A stretch of DNA of 64,000 nucleotides. It comes from Gillisia lutea (GTDB lineage Bacteria > Bacteroidota > Bacteroidia > Flavobacteriales > Flavobacteriaceae). The stretch is taken from contig NZ_JAKGTH010000010.1 of NCBI RefSeq assembly GCF_021568705.1, positions 1 to 64,000 of the forward strand, in the 5' to 3' direction. The position numbers and the translations under genes are program-made. The notes under the pieces are model-generated. The model had not been told where the DNA came from. It saw only the letters and a program-made list of their open reading frames with translations, and made no database searches. Positions 35,379 through 44,138 of this stretch are shown one piece after another (the first letter of the stretch is position 1; each line of letters starts with the position of its first letter).

Positions 35379-38228
35379 TTAGGCATCCATATATTCTTCA
35401 ATTGGTGCACAGGTACAAATTAAATTTCTGTCTCCATATGCATCGTCTACCCTTCTTACTGTTGGCCAAAACTTATTATCGGCTACGTAATCTAATGGAT
35501 ATGCCGCCTGTTCTCTGGAATATGAAAATTCCCAAGTGTCTGCTGTTAGCATCGCCATTGTGTGAGGTGCATTCTTTAGAATATTGCTCGTGTCTTCTGT
35601 CGTAGACAAAGAAATTTCCTTTCTAATTGAGATCAAGGCATCGCAAAATCGGTCTAACTCAGCTTTGCTTTCACTTTCAGTAGGCTCTATCATAAGAGTT
35701 CCTGCTACGGGGAATGAAACAGTAGGAGCATGGAATCCGTAATCCATTAAACGTTTCGCAATATCCACTACTTCAATACCATTATTCTTAAAAGGTCGAC
35801 AATCCAGGATCATTTCATGTGCAGCTCTTCCACGTTCTCCGGAATATAGTGTTTGATAATGATCGGTTAAACGTGCTTTGATGTAATTAGCGTTCAGAAT
35901 AGCATATTCTGTAGATTTTTGCAAACCTTTACTTCCTAACATAGTAATATACCCGTAAGAGATTAGACAAACCAATGCCGATCCCCATGGGGCTGATGAA
36001 ATTGCTGTAATGGCATTCTCACCTCCAGTTTCAATAACAGGATTTCCAGGTAAAAATGGAAGCAACTGTTTAGCAACGCAAATTGGTCCTACACCCGGAC
36101 CGCCACCTCCGTGAGGAATAGCAAAGGTTTTGTGCAGGTTGAGGTGACAAACATCAGCTCCAATAGCTCCCGGATTTGTTAAACCAACCTGAGCATTCAT
36201 ATTAGCACCATCCATATAAACTTGCCCGCCATTGTCGTGAATAAGTTTTGTAATCTCCTTAATGGCCGATTCAAAAACTCCATGAGTAGAAGGGTAAGTA
36301 ACCATTAAAGCAGCAAGATTATCTTTATGCTGTAATGCTTTTTCTTTTAGGTCTTCCAGATCGATATTTCCTTCTTTGGTAGCTTTGGTAACTACCACTT
36401 TCATTCCCGCCATTACTGCTGATGCAGGATTAGTACCGTGGGCAGAAGATGGGATCAAACAAATGTTTCTATGAGCTTCTCCTCTAGATTCATGGTAAGC
36501 TCTAATTACCATCAAACCTGCATATTCTCCCTGTGCACCGGAATTTGGTTGGAGTGAAGTTCCTGAAAACCCGGTAATCTCTGTTAGTTGATCTTCTAAC
36601 CTCTTAAGCACTATTTGATAGCCTTCAGCTTGGTCTACAGGTACAAATGGGTGAATATTCCCCCAGTTAGGGTTGCTTAAAGGAAGCATTTCAGAAGCCG
36701 CGTTCAACTTCATGGTACAAGAGCCTAAAGCGATCATAGAATGATTCAATGAAAGATCCTTACGTTCCAGCTTTTTGATGTAGCGCATCAATTCGGTTTC
36801 AGAATGATACGAGTTGAAAACTTCATTGGTTAAAAACTCCTTCTTGCGGTTGATCTCTTCGGGAATAGCATTTCCAACAAGTAAGTTCTCAATTTTTGCA
36901 ATTTCTTTATCAGCAACTTCCGAAAAGATAGAAACGATCTTATTTAGGTCGGCAACAGTTGTTGTTTCATTTAATGCAATTACAACCGTTTCAGCATCTG
37001 GATAATAGAAGTTGATGTTATTTTCTTCTGCTAGATTTTTTACTGCAGAAGCATTGGCTTTTACTTGCAGGGTGTCAAAATAAGAAGCATTTTTTTGCTC
37101 AAAGCCTAGCTCTTTTAATTTGCTATTTAAACTTAATGCAGATTTATGGACTGTATCAGCGATATATTCCAGTCCTTTAGGTCCGTGATACACAGCATAC
37201 ATTCCAGCCATTACCGCTAAAAGTACTTGTGCAGTACAAATGTTGGAAGTAGCTTTATCTCTTTTTATATGTTGTTCTCGGGTTTGTAGTGCCATTCTAA
37301 GGGCGCGATTCCCGTTGGTGTCTTTTGTTACCCCAATAATTCTTCCCGGAATATTTCTTTTGTATTCTTCTCTGGTAGCAAAGTAGGCTGCGTGAGGGCC
37401 GCCATATCCTAAAGGAATACCAAAACGTTGAGTGGTTCCTACTACTACATCTACACCAAGTTCACCTGGAGCCTGTAATTTCACCAAACTTAAAATATCA
37501 GCCGCAACGACTGTTTTGATATTGGCATCCTTACATTTTGAAACGAAAGAGGTGTAATTGAAAATCTGGCCTAATTTTCCTGGATATTGAAGGATTGCTC
37601 CAAAAAATTCGGAAGAAAAATCAAATTGGGTGTGATCTCCAATTACTAGCTCAATCCCTAATGGGATTGCTCTTGTTTCCAATAAGGAAATTGTTTGAGG
37701 TAGTACTTCTTCTGAAACAAAGAACTTTACTACGTCATTTTTTTTCTGATCACGATCTCTTACTGCCAGTAATAATGCCATAGCTTCTGCTGCGGCTGTA
37801 GACTCATCTAAAAGAGATGCGTTGGCAAGTTCCATTCCCGTTAGGTCGCTTACCATAGTTTGGAAATTCAACAAGGCTTCCAATCTTCCCTGAGCGATTT
37901 CTGCCTGATAAGGAGTGTAAGCGGTATACCATCCCGGATTTTCCAGTATATTGCGTTGAATAACCGCAGGTAAAATTGCTTGGTGGTAACCTAGGCCAAT
38001 ATAAGTTTTGTAAACTTTATTTTTTTTGGAAAGTTCGCCAATGTGTTCGGCATATTCATTTTCGCTTAAAGCCGGGGGAAGGTTTAATGGTGATTTTAAC
38101 CTAATATCATCCGGAAGTGTTTCATAAATTAATTGGTCCAAAGAGGTGACACCTGCGGTAGATAACATTTCTGAAAGGTCACTTTCTTTAGGTCCTATAT
38201 GTCTTAAGGCAAAAGAATCTGTTCTCAT
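35379..38228 (-). CDS. gcvP: Glycine dehydrogenase (decarboxylating), P-protein
   Basis: This PLP enzyme decarboxylates glycine in the glycine cleavage system and passes the aminomethyl group to lipoylated GcvH. The 949-residue protein is full length for the fused (homodimeric) type. The PLP lysine is in NLHKTFAIPHGGGGPG (about K700). The N-terminal half (FIRHIGP-like start, RHIGPKESDLSEML) and PFVPVDQAEGY are conserved. gcvT and gcvH are not in the window. The gene is alone between a terminator and a 130-base divergent gap. Confidence 0.97.
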   Translation of the reverse strand: MRTDSFALRHIGPKESDLSEMLSTAGVTSLDQLIYETLPDDIRLKSPLNLPPALSENEYAEHIGELSKKNKVYKTYIGLGYHQAILPAVIQRNILENPGWYTAYTPYQAEIAQGRLEALLNFQTMVSDLTGMELANASLLDESTAAAEAMALLLAVRDRDQKKNDVVKFFVSEEVLPQTISLLETRAIPLGIELVIGDHTQFDFSSEFFGAILQYPGKLGQIFNYTSFVSKCKDANIKTVVAADILSLVKLQAPGELGVDVVVGTTQRFGIPLGYGGPHAAYFATREEYKRNIPGRIIGVTKDTNGNRALRMALQTREQHIKRDKATSNICTAQVLLAVMAGMYAVYHGPKGLEYIADTVHKSALSLNSKLKELGFEQKNASYFDTLQVKANASAVKNLAEENNINFYYPDAETVVIALNETTTVADLNKIVSIFSEVADKEIAKIENLLVGNAIPEEINRKKEFLTNEVFNSYHSETELMRYIKKLERKDLSLNHSMIALGSCTMKLNAASEMLPLSNPNWGNIHPFVPVDQAEGYQIVLKRLEDQLTEITGFSGTSLQPNSGAQGEYAGLMVIRAYHESRGEAHRNICLIPSSAHGTNPASAVMAGMKVVVTKATKEGNIDLEDLKEKALQHKDNLAALMVTYPSTHGVFESAIKEITKLIHDNGGQVYMDGANMNAQVGLTNPGAIGADVCHLNLHKTFAIPHGGGGPGVGPICVAKQLLPFLPGNPVIETGGENAITAISSAPWGSALVCLISYGYITMLGSKGLQKSTEYAILNANYIKARLTDHYQTLYSGERGRAAHEMILDCRPFKNNGIEVVDIAKRLMDYGFHAPTVSFPVAGTLMIEPTESESKAELDRFCDALISIRKEISLSTTEDTSNILKNAPHTMAMLTADTWEFSYSREQAAYPLDYVADNKFWPTVRRVDDAYGDRNLICTCAPIEEYMDA

Positions 38229-38358
38229 TAAAAGTATGTTGTGTTTTGTGCTGCGAAATTACATATTTTAAACGTAAATTTTTACAATTTAAAGACTTAG
38301 GCATGTTAAGATTTTATAGGAAGTTGAGAGGATGTTTTGCTCACTATAATTCTATTTT

Positions 38359-39183
38359 ATGCAAAGCTTAGCAAAGTGGTTCAATCTCTATATAAATAGC
38401 AGTGTTCATGTTGCTCTAGCTGTGGTTTCATTGGCTGTTATTAGCTTAAAAAGATTTGAACTGGCGATAGATTGGCATATCCTATTGTACATATTTTTGG
38501 CATCGATAACCGGGTATAATTTTGTGAAGTATGCCGGCATAGCCAAACTGCATCATGCTAGCCTGGCAAAGAACCTAAGAATTATTCAGGTGTTTTCTTT
38601 TTTGGCTTTTTTAGGCTTAATATTTTTTACCTTCCATCAACCTTATGCGGTTTTAACCGTTTCAGCATTGTTAGGTTTGTTTACTATGTTATATGCTTTA
38701 CCTGTTTTCTCGGGAAACACCAATTTACGGGGTTTAACGGGGGTTAAAATATTTGTTATTGCTTTCGTATGGGCAGGAGCCACGGTGTTACTTCCTTTAG
38801 TGGCGTATATAGATCTATGGCAAAAGGATGTGCTTTTACTATTTGTACAAAATTTCTGCTTGATTTTTGCCATAACTCTACCCTTTGAGATTAGAGACTT
38901 GAGGTTTGATATGGCTCAATTAGGAACTATTCCTCAGCAATTTGGAGTGAAAGGAACTAGAATAATTGGGATAATAGTGATTGGAGGTTTTGTGTTGCTG
39001 GAATTTTTGAAGAATAATTCCGGCTTTCCTGAACTAATTAGCATCAATATTATGGCTGGATTGGTTATCCTGTTACTTAAATATGCCTCAATAACACAGT
39101 CGAAATATTATTCTTCTTTCTGGGTCGAGGCAATACCTATTTTTTATTTATTGCTATTGGTTATACTAACCTCTATCCTTTAA
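38359..39183 (+). CDS. UbiA-like polytopic membrane protein
   Basis: The 274-residue protein has eight to nine predicted membrane segments. Its layout and the segment LPFEIRDLRFDMAQLG resemble the second Asp-rich motif of UbiA-type prenyltransferases. However, the first motif (normally NxxxD) reads NFVKY here, so prenyltransfer activity is doubtful. It may be a UbiA-fold relative with another role. Its 3' end overlaps the convergent anti-sigma gene by 18 bases. Family assignment is tentative. Confidence 0.65.
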   Translation: MQSLAKWFNLYINSSVHVALAVVSLAVISLKRFELAIDWHILLYIFLASITGYNFVKYAGIAKLHHASLAKNLRIIQVFSFLAFLGLIFFTFHQPYAVLTVSALLGLFTMLYALPVFSGNTNLRGLTGVKIFVIAFVWAGATVLLPLVAYIDLWQKDVLLLFVQNFCLIFAITLPFEIRDLRFDMAQLGTIPQQFGVKGTRIIGIIVIGGFVLLEFLKNNSGFPELISINIMAGLVILLLKYASITQSKYYSSFWVEAIPIFYLLLLVILTSIL

Positions 39184-39432
39184 AGCGATTTCCTGTTTAA
39201 TTTTTTCTTTCCAAGCCTGTTTCTCTTCTTCTGTACACGTTTTTAAATCGCAGTCTTTTATCAATTTAGTAAGTTTGGTATTCTTATTTGAATATTTTCT
39301 ACAGGGTTTGCAAAGTGCCAAATGCACGAGCATTTTAACTTTCTCAGGAAGAGAAGCTTCGTTGTACTGTGCTTTATCACAGCAGTTTCCAGCCTTCGAG
39401 CAGTCAACAAATATAGATTTAAATTTACTCAT
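39166..39432 (-). CDS. Small zinc-binding anti-sigma-like protein
   Basis: This 88-residue soluble protein carries the zinc anti-sigma signature H-x3-C-x2-C (HLALCKPC) preceded by CCDK cysteines and followed by a Lys/Glu-rich helix. It lacks a membrane segment, so it would be a cytoplasmic sensor of redox or zinc status. It starts one base after the sigma factor stop, the typical sigma/anti-sigma arrangement. The anti-sigma role is inferred from motif and position. Confidence 0.75.
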   Translation of the reverse strand: MSKFKSIFVDCSKAGNCCDKAQYNEASLPEKVKMLVHLALCKPCRKYSNKNTKLTKLIKDCDLKTCTEEEKQAWKEKIKQEIALKDRG

Positions 39433-39433
39433 A

Positions 39434-39985
39434 TTAAAACCAGTTTTTTTCCAAACATTGCGCTAAAGTAGTTCGCGCTCTGTGAATTATAACCCAGAGA
39501 TTAGACGGTGTGATATTAAACTCATTACAAATTGCCTCGGTATCAAAACCTTCAATGGTTTTCATTTTAAATATTTTAGCCTGTTTTTCAGGAAGGTTTT
39601 CCATACATCTAATAATGGCTAAGCCTAATTCTTCATTCTCCATAATGTCTTCCGCAGTCATGTCTAATCTGTCGGGGGCTTGCTCTTCCAGCCAGTCTCC
39701 TTCATTAGAATCATCAGAATATTTAATTCTAACCTCTGCTTGCCCTTTCTTAGAATTTATTCTTCTATAATGATCTATAATCTTTCTTTTAAGAATGGAG
39801 ATAAGCCAGGTGCGTTCACTCGCCTCTCCTTTAAAATTCTTCATAGACTTAAGTCCGGCAAGAAAGGTTTCTGAGATAAGGTCATTCGCTATTTCCCTGT
39901 CATTAACTCTAACTATTGTATAGTTGAAGAGATAATCAGAGTATTTATCTACCCATTTGGTTGGGTCGATTTTATTTGTAGACAT
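39434..39985 (-). CDS. ECF-type RNA polymerase sigma factor
   Basis: The 183-residue protein has sigma region 2 (YSDYLFNYTIVRVNDREIANDL, with the RTWLISILKRKIIDHYRR region 2.4 segment) and region 4 (LPEKQAKIFKMKTIEGFDTEAI, then a helix-turn-helix). It is translationally coupled to the HxxxCxxC anti-sigma gene. A -7 element (TATTTTTG, 40014-40007 on the minus strand) lies about 20 bases before the start, so it may be driven by the main sigma factor. The regulon is unknown. Confidence 0.93.
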   Translation of the reverse strand: MSTNKIDPTKWVDKYSDYLFNYTIVRVNDREIANDLISETFLAGLKSMKNFKGEASERTWLISILKRKIIDHYRRINSKKGQAEVRIKYSDDSNEGDWLEEQAPDRLDMTAEDIMENEELGLAIIRCMENLPEKQAKIFKMKTIEGFDTEAICNEFNITPSNLWVIIHRARTTLAQCLEKNWF

Positions 39986-40082
39986 AAGCGTTTAGCATAA
40001 GATTCTCAAAAATAATAAAAAGAAAACTTGGAATGTGGATATAGCTTATAAGAAATTAGGTTGAACAGTACCTAGAAGGGAC

Positions 40083-42113
40083 TTATTTTTTAATAAGTCC
40101 CGCTCTTTTTAATAATGCATCCGGCTGAGGTTCTTTTCCACGGAAAAGTTTGTATAAATCCATAGGGTGTTTGGTTCCTCCTTGAGAGAGCACGTGATCT
40201 TTGAATTTTTGCGCCACTTCCTTACTGAAAATCCCTTTTTCTTGAAAATATTCAAAAGCATCTGCATCCAGTACTTCCGCCCATTTATATGAATAGTAAC
40301 CGGCAGAATATCCTCCCTGAAATATATGAGAGAAGGAGGTGCTCATGCAATTTTCCTGAACGTTCGGGTAAAGTTTTGTGGGCGCAAAGGCTTCATCTTC
40401 ATGCGCTTTAACATCAGTAACAAATTGAGGGTTGATGGCGTGCCAGCTCATATCCAATTTTCCAAAGCTTATTTGTCTTAAAGTGGCCATCCCTTCATGA
40501 AAACTTGCAGCTTTCTTGATTTTATCAACGAGTTCCTGTGGGATAACTTCTCCGGTTTTGTAATGCTTGGCAAATAATTTAAGAGCCTCCGGTTCGTAAC
40601 ACCAATTTTCTAAAATCTGACTTGGAAGCTCTACAAAATCCCAGTAAACACTTGTGCCAGAAAGGCTGGGATATGTTGTATTTGCTAGCATTCCGTGCAA
40701 AGCATGTCCAAATTCATGGAATAATGTAGTAACTTCATTAAACGTTAGTAAAGAAGGGGAGGTTTTAGATGGCTTTGAAAAGTTGCATACTATGGAAATG
40801 TGCGGACGCTCATTCTTATTGTTGCTCACTTCTTGCGACTTGTAAACCGTCATCCATGCCCCGTCTCTTTTTCCTGCTCTGGGATGAAAATCGGCATAAA
40901 ATAATGCCACTTCTTCTTCATCTTTGTTGGAAACGCGATAGGTTTTTACGTCAGGGTGATACTTATCTATATCAAAAACCTCGGTAAAATGAAGTTCATA
41001 TAATTTATTTGCAACCGTAAACACACCATCTATGACCTTTTCTAATTGGAAGTATGGTTTTAATACTTCATCGTCAAGATCAAAAAGTTTCTGCTTTAAT
41101 TTTTCCTGATAATAGGCTGCATCCCATTTTTCTAAATGATCTATGTGGTCGAGTTCCTTAGCGAAAGATTCTAATTCTTTAAATTCCTTTTGAGCTGCAG
41201 GTTTAGCTTTTTCTAGTAATTCCTCTAAAAATGTATCCACTTTTTCGGGGGTCTCAGCCATTCTTTCTTCTAAAACAAAGGCTGCATGGGAGTTAAAACC
41301 TAGCAGTTTTGCTCTTTTAAATCTAAGATTGGCGATTTCCAGAACATTCTTTTGATTATCAAGCTCATCATTATGGAAACCTTTAGCGCCAAATGCAAGA
41401 GCCATTTTCTTTCTTAATTCTCTATTTTGAGAATATTTCATAAAAGGGATGTAGCTTGGGTATTCGAGTGTAAATATCCATCCTTCTTTATTTTTTTGAT
41501 TAGCTACCGCAGCTGCTTCTTCAATTAAGTGATCTGGTAGTCCGGCGAGGTCAGCTTCATTAGTTACCTGTAGCTCAAATCTATTTGTTTCGGCTAAAAC
41601 ATTTTCACCGAATTTTAGTGTGAGGGCCGATAATTTCTTGTCGATATCTCGTAACTCATTTTTTTTATCCTCAGGGAGGTTCGCTCCGTTTCTTGTAAAG
41701 GCTTTATACTTATTGTCTAAAAGCATTTCCTGTTCTGCGTTAAGGCCGAGTTTTTCCTTGTTGGTATAAACTTGTTTAACTTTAGTGAAAAGAGCTTTGT
41801 TGAGTATAACATCATTTTTGAACTCAGACAGTAATGGAGAAACTTCATGCGCAATTCGCTGAATTTCTTCGTTGGTTTCAGCAGAATTTAAATTGAAGAA
41901 TATACTGGTAATTCTATCCAACTGTTTTCCTGAAAACTCGAGCGCTTCAATAGTGTTCTCAAAATTTGATTCTTCCTCCAGTTTTACTATGCTGTCAATT
42001 TCCTTATTTGCTAATTTGATACCTTCCAAAATGGCCGGCTTGAAATGCTCAGTTTTTATTTTCGAAAAAGGAGCAGTATCAAACTTATCTAAAAGTGGAT
42101 TTATGTTGTTCAT
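40083..42113 (-). CDS. M3-family oligopeptidase (dipeptidyl carboxypeptidase type)
   Basis: This is a zinc metallopeptidase degrading short peptides in the cytoplasm or periplasm. The 676-residue protein has the motif HEFGH (466-470) within LFHEFGHALHGML. Family segments SHIFQGGYSAGYYSYKWAEV and DALLKRAGLI end the protein as in Dcp/oligopeptidase A. There is no clear signal peptide, so it is probably cytoplasmic. A perfect 10-bp hairpin (40078-40101) spans its last codons and stop but has no U-tract. Confidence 0.94.
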   Translation of the reverse strand: MNNINPLLDKFDTAPFSKIKTEHFKPAILEGIKLANKEIDSIVKLEEESNFENTIEALEFSGKQLDRITSIFFNLNSAETNEEIQRIAHEVSPLLSEFKNDVILNKALFTKVKQVYTNKEKLGLNAEQEMLLDNKYKAFTRNGANLPEDKKNELRDIDKKLSALTLKFGENVLAETNRFELQVTNEADLAGLPDHLIEEAAAVANQKNKEGWIFTLEYPSYIPFMKYSQNRELRKKMALAFGAKGFHNDELDNQKNVLEIANLRFKRAKLLGFNSHAAFVLEERMAETPEKVDTFLEELLEKAKPAAQKEFKELESFAKELDHIDHLEKWDAAYYQEKLKQKLFDLDDEVLKPYFQLEKVIDGVFTVANKLYELHFTEVFDIDKYHPDVKTYRVSNKDEEEVALFYADFHPRAGKRDGAWMTVYKSQEVSNNKNERPHISIVCNFSKPSKTSPSLLTFNEVTTLFHEFGHALHGMLANTTYPSLSGTSVYWDFVELPSQILENWCYEPEALKLFAKHYKTGEVIPQELVDKIKKAASFHEGMATLRQISFGKLDMSWHAINPQFVTDVKAHEDEAFAPTKLYPNVQENCMSTSFSHIFQGGYSAGYYSYKWAEVLDADAFEYFQEKGIFSKEVAQKFKDHVLSQGGTKHPMDLYKLFRGKEPQPDALLKRAGLIKK

Positions 42114-42305
42114 TATGATGAAAATTTAAATTGGGGATAATTTGTATGTTATTCGTCGGATTTTTTATTAATGTTAACGATTTATACAGATTATTTGTAG
42201 TATATTTCCGAAACATTAAAAGTCTTAGTAGTCTCTCAATAGTTTATAGTAATATATTTAGAATGGTTAATAAATGATATTATCAAGACGAGTTACTACT
42301 TTGCG

Positions 42306-42331
42306 AGCCACGTTATACGTGGCTTTTTTTA
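42306..42331 (+). terminator. Orphan plus-strand intrinsic terminator
   Basis: AGCCACGT pairs with ACGTGGCT around TAT, followed by seven T on the plus strand. The flanking annotated genes (M3 peptidase, purE) are both on the minus strand, and in that direction the hairpin has no U-tract. It implies an unannotated plus-strand transcript. Confidence 0.75.
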
Positions 42332-42814
42332 TTTTTTTATTTCTTCTGCACCTGCGATAACTTTCTGTTTCAAGCCTTCTTTATATACCAATATCTTATC
42401 TAAGGTACAGGGATCTGTAGTTCCAATTATTTGTGCGGCTAAAATTCCGGCGTTTTTCGCTCCATTGAGGGCAACCGTTGCTACCGGTACCCCTCCCGGC
42501 ATTTGTAAAATGGAAAGAATAGAATCCCATCCATCAATAGAATTGCTCGATTTTACAGGTACTCCAATCACGGGAAGTGGAGAAAGGGAAGCGATCATGC
42601 CCGGTAAATGGGCTGCTCCTCCGGCTCCTGCAATTATTACTTTAATCCCACGAGTATGAGCGTTTTTTCCATAATCAAATAATTTCTCGGGAGTTCGATG
42701 GGCAGATACAATATCTACTTCTACTTCAATATCAAATCCTTTTAATATATCAATTGCTTCCTGCATAACCGGCATATCGCTGGTGCTACCCATTATTACT
42801 GCTACTTTGCTCAT
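42329..42814 (-). CDS. purE: 5-(carboxyamino)imidazole ribonucleotide mutase
   Basis: This class I PurE moves the carboxyl group in de novo purine synthesis (N5-CAIR to CAIR). The 161-residue protein has GSTSDMPVMQEA, the catalytic His region SAHRTPEKL and GAGGAAHLPGMIA. It follows purK by 33 bases on the same strand, and the two act in sequence. Confidence 0.97.
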   Translation of the reverse strand: MSKVAVIMGSTSDMPVMQEAIDILKGFDIEVEVDIVSAHRTPEKLFDYGKNAHTRGIKVIIAGAGGAAHLPGMIASLSPLPVIGVPVKSSNSIDGWDSILSILQMPGGVPVATVALNGAKNAGILAAQIIGTTDPCTLDKILVYKEGLKQKVIAGAEEIKK

Positions 42815-42847
42815 TTTCTATTTTTTATAAATTCTATAGGCTTAAAG

Positions 42848-44005
42848 TTACTCACTTATTACCTGAATGGTGTTTTTTACTTCTTGTGCTATTTTCCTAG
42901 CTTCTGCTAAATCTTCATTCACAATGGTAACATGTCCCATTTTCCTGAAGGGACGAGTGATCTTCTTTCCGTAGATATGGGGAGTCACCCCTTTCATTTT
43001 CATGATTTTTTCAATGTTACTGTACTTAACAGGTCCGCTATGATTTTCTGCTCCTGAAAGATTTACCATGATCCCACCAACTTTACTCGAAGTATCACCT
43101 AAAGGAAGGTCTAGAATAGCTCTGAGGTGTTGTTCAAATTGATTGGTGTAACTTGCCTCAATACTGTAATGTCCACTGTTATGGGGTCTTGGTGCCACTT
43201 CATTCACTATAATTTCATCGTCCTTTGTTTGGAACATTTCCACTGCCAATAAGCCAACATGTTTGTATGCTTTGGAAACCTCTTCAGCTACTTTTCTTGC
43301 TTTATCAGCAACAGTACTTTCTATACGAGCTGGGCAAACCACATATTCCACTTGGTTTGCAGTAGGGTGAAATTCCATTTCTACTACAGGATAAGTTGCT
43401 ACTTCTCCAGATGGATTTCTAGCAACAATCACTGCAAGTTCATTTTTAAAGGGCACCAATTCTTCAGCAATACATTCTCCTTCAAGAATTTCGTTAATAT
43501 CGGCCTTAGTTTTAAGCACCATAACTCCTCTTCCGTCATATCCGCCCGTAGCACTTTTCCAGACGGTGGGTAAATTCACTTCTCCGGAATTAACAGCATT
43601 CATGAATTCAGTTTTAGAGGCAAAACTTTTAAAGGGAGCTGTGGGTATATTTTGATCTGTATAGAATTGCTTTTGAATGGCCTTATTATGTATTTTATCT
43701 AAGGTTTTAGAAGAGGGGAAAACTTTAATGCCTTCGCTTTCCAATTGCTTTAAAGCTGAAATATTTACTGCTTCAATTTCAAAAGTAAGTACATCTACCT
43801 TTCTCCCAAACTCAAGCACAGTCTGGTAATCCATAAGATCACCGGTCTGGAAATAGTTTGCTGCTATTTTACAGGGAGCTTCTTCACTTGGGTCTATTAC
43901 ATAGGTTTGTACATCATATTTTCGTGTTTCGTAAAGAAGCATTTTCCCCAGCTGTCCGCCGCCAAGAATGCCTAATTTAAAATCTGAAGAAAAATAGTTA
44001 ACCAT
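42848..44005 (-). CDS. purK: 5-(carboxyamino)imidazole ribonucleotide synthase
   Basis: This ATP-grasp enzyme carboxylates aminoimidazole ribonucleotide. The 385-residue protein has the N-terminal GILGGGQLGKML motif, the ATP-grasp region with WKSATGGYDGRG and NEVAPRPHNSGHYS. It is the first gene of purK-purE. A -7 element TATTTTTG lies on the minus strand at 44032-44025, and the hpt-adk gene diverges upstream. Confidence 0.97.
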   Translation of the reverse strand: MVNYFSSDFKLGILGGGQLGKMLLYETRKYDVQTYVIDPSEEAPCKIAANYFQTGDLMDYQTVLEFGRKVDVLTFEIEAVNISALKQLESEGIKVFPSSKTLDKIHNKAIQKQFYTDQNIPTAPFKSFASKTEFMNAVNSGEVNLPTVWKSATGGYDGRGVMVLKTKADINEILEGECIAEELVPFKNELAVIVARNPSGEVATYPVVEMEFHPTANQVEYVVCPARIESTVADKARKVAEEVSKAYKHVGLLAVEMFQTKDDEIIVNEVAPRPHNSGHYSIEASYTNQFEQHLRAILDLPLGDTSSKVGGIMVNLSGAENHSGPVKYSNIEKIMKMKGVTPHIYGKKITRPFRKMGHVTIVNEDLAEARKIAQEVKNTIQVISE

Positions 44006-44138
44006 AGCTTTTTAGAAGTTTACACAAAAATAATTTTTTAAGATGGATTGAGAGAGGGAATCTATAAGAAATGCATTAATTTAATGGGAGTGGGAATAGT
44101 TTAGAATCCGTATCTTTGCTCCTTAAAATTTTATTGCA

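Noticed and set aside
40078-40101. Perfect 10-bp hairpin at the end of the M3 peptidase gene
   Set aside because: It spans the stop codon and has no following U-tract on the minus strand, so I do not call it a terminator.
42274-42360. 28-codon plus-strand ORF with a hydrophobic stretch over the orphan terminator
   Set aside because: It translates the terminator and purE 3' end; hydrophobicity comes from the T-run. No other coding evidence.
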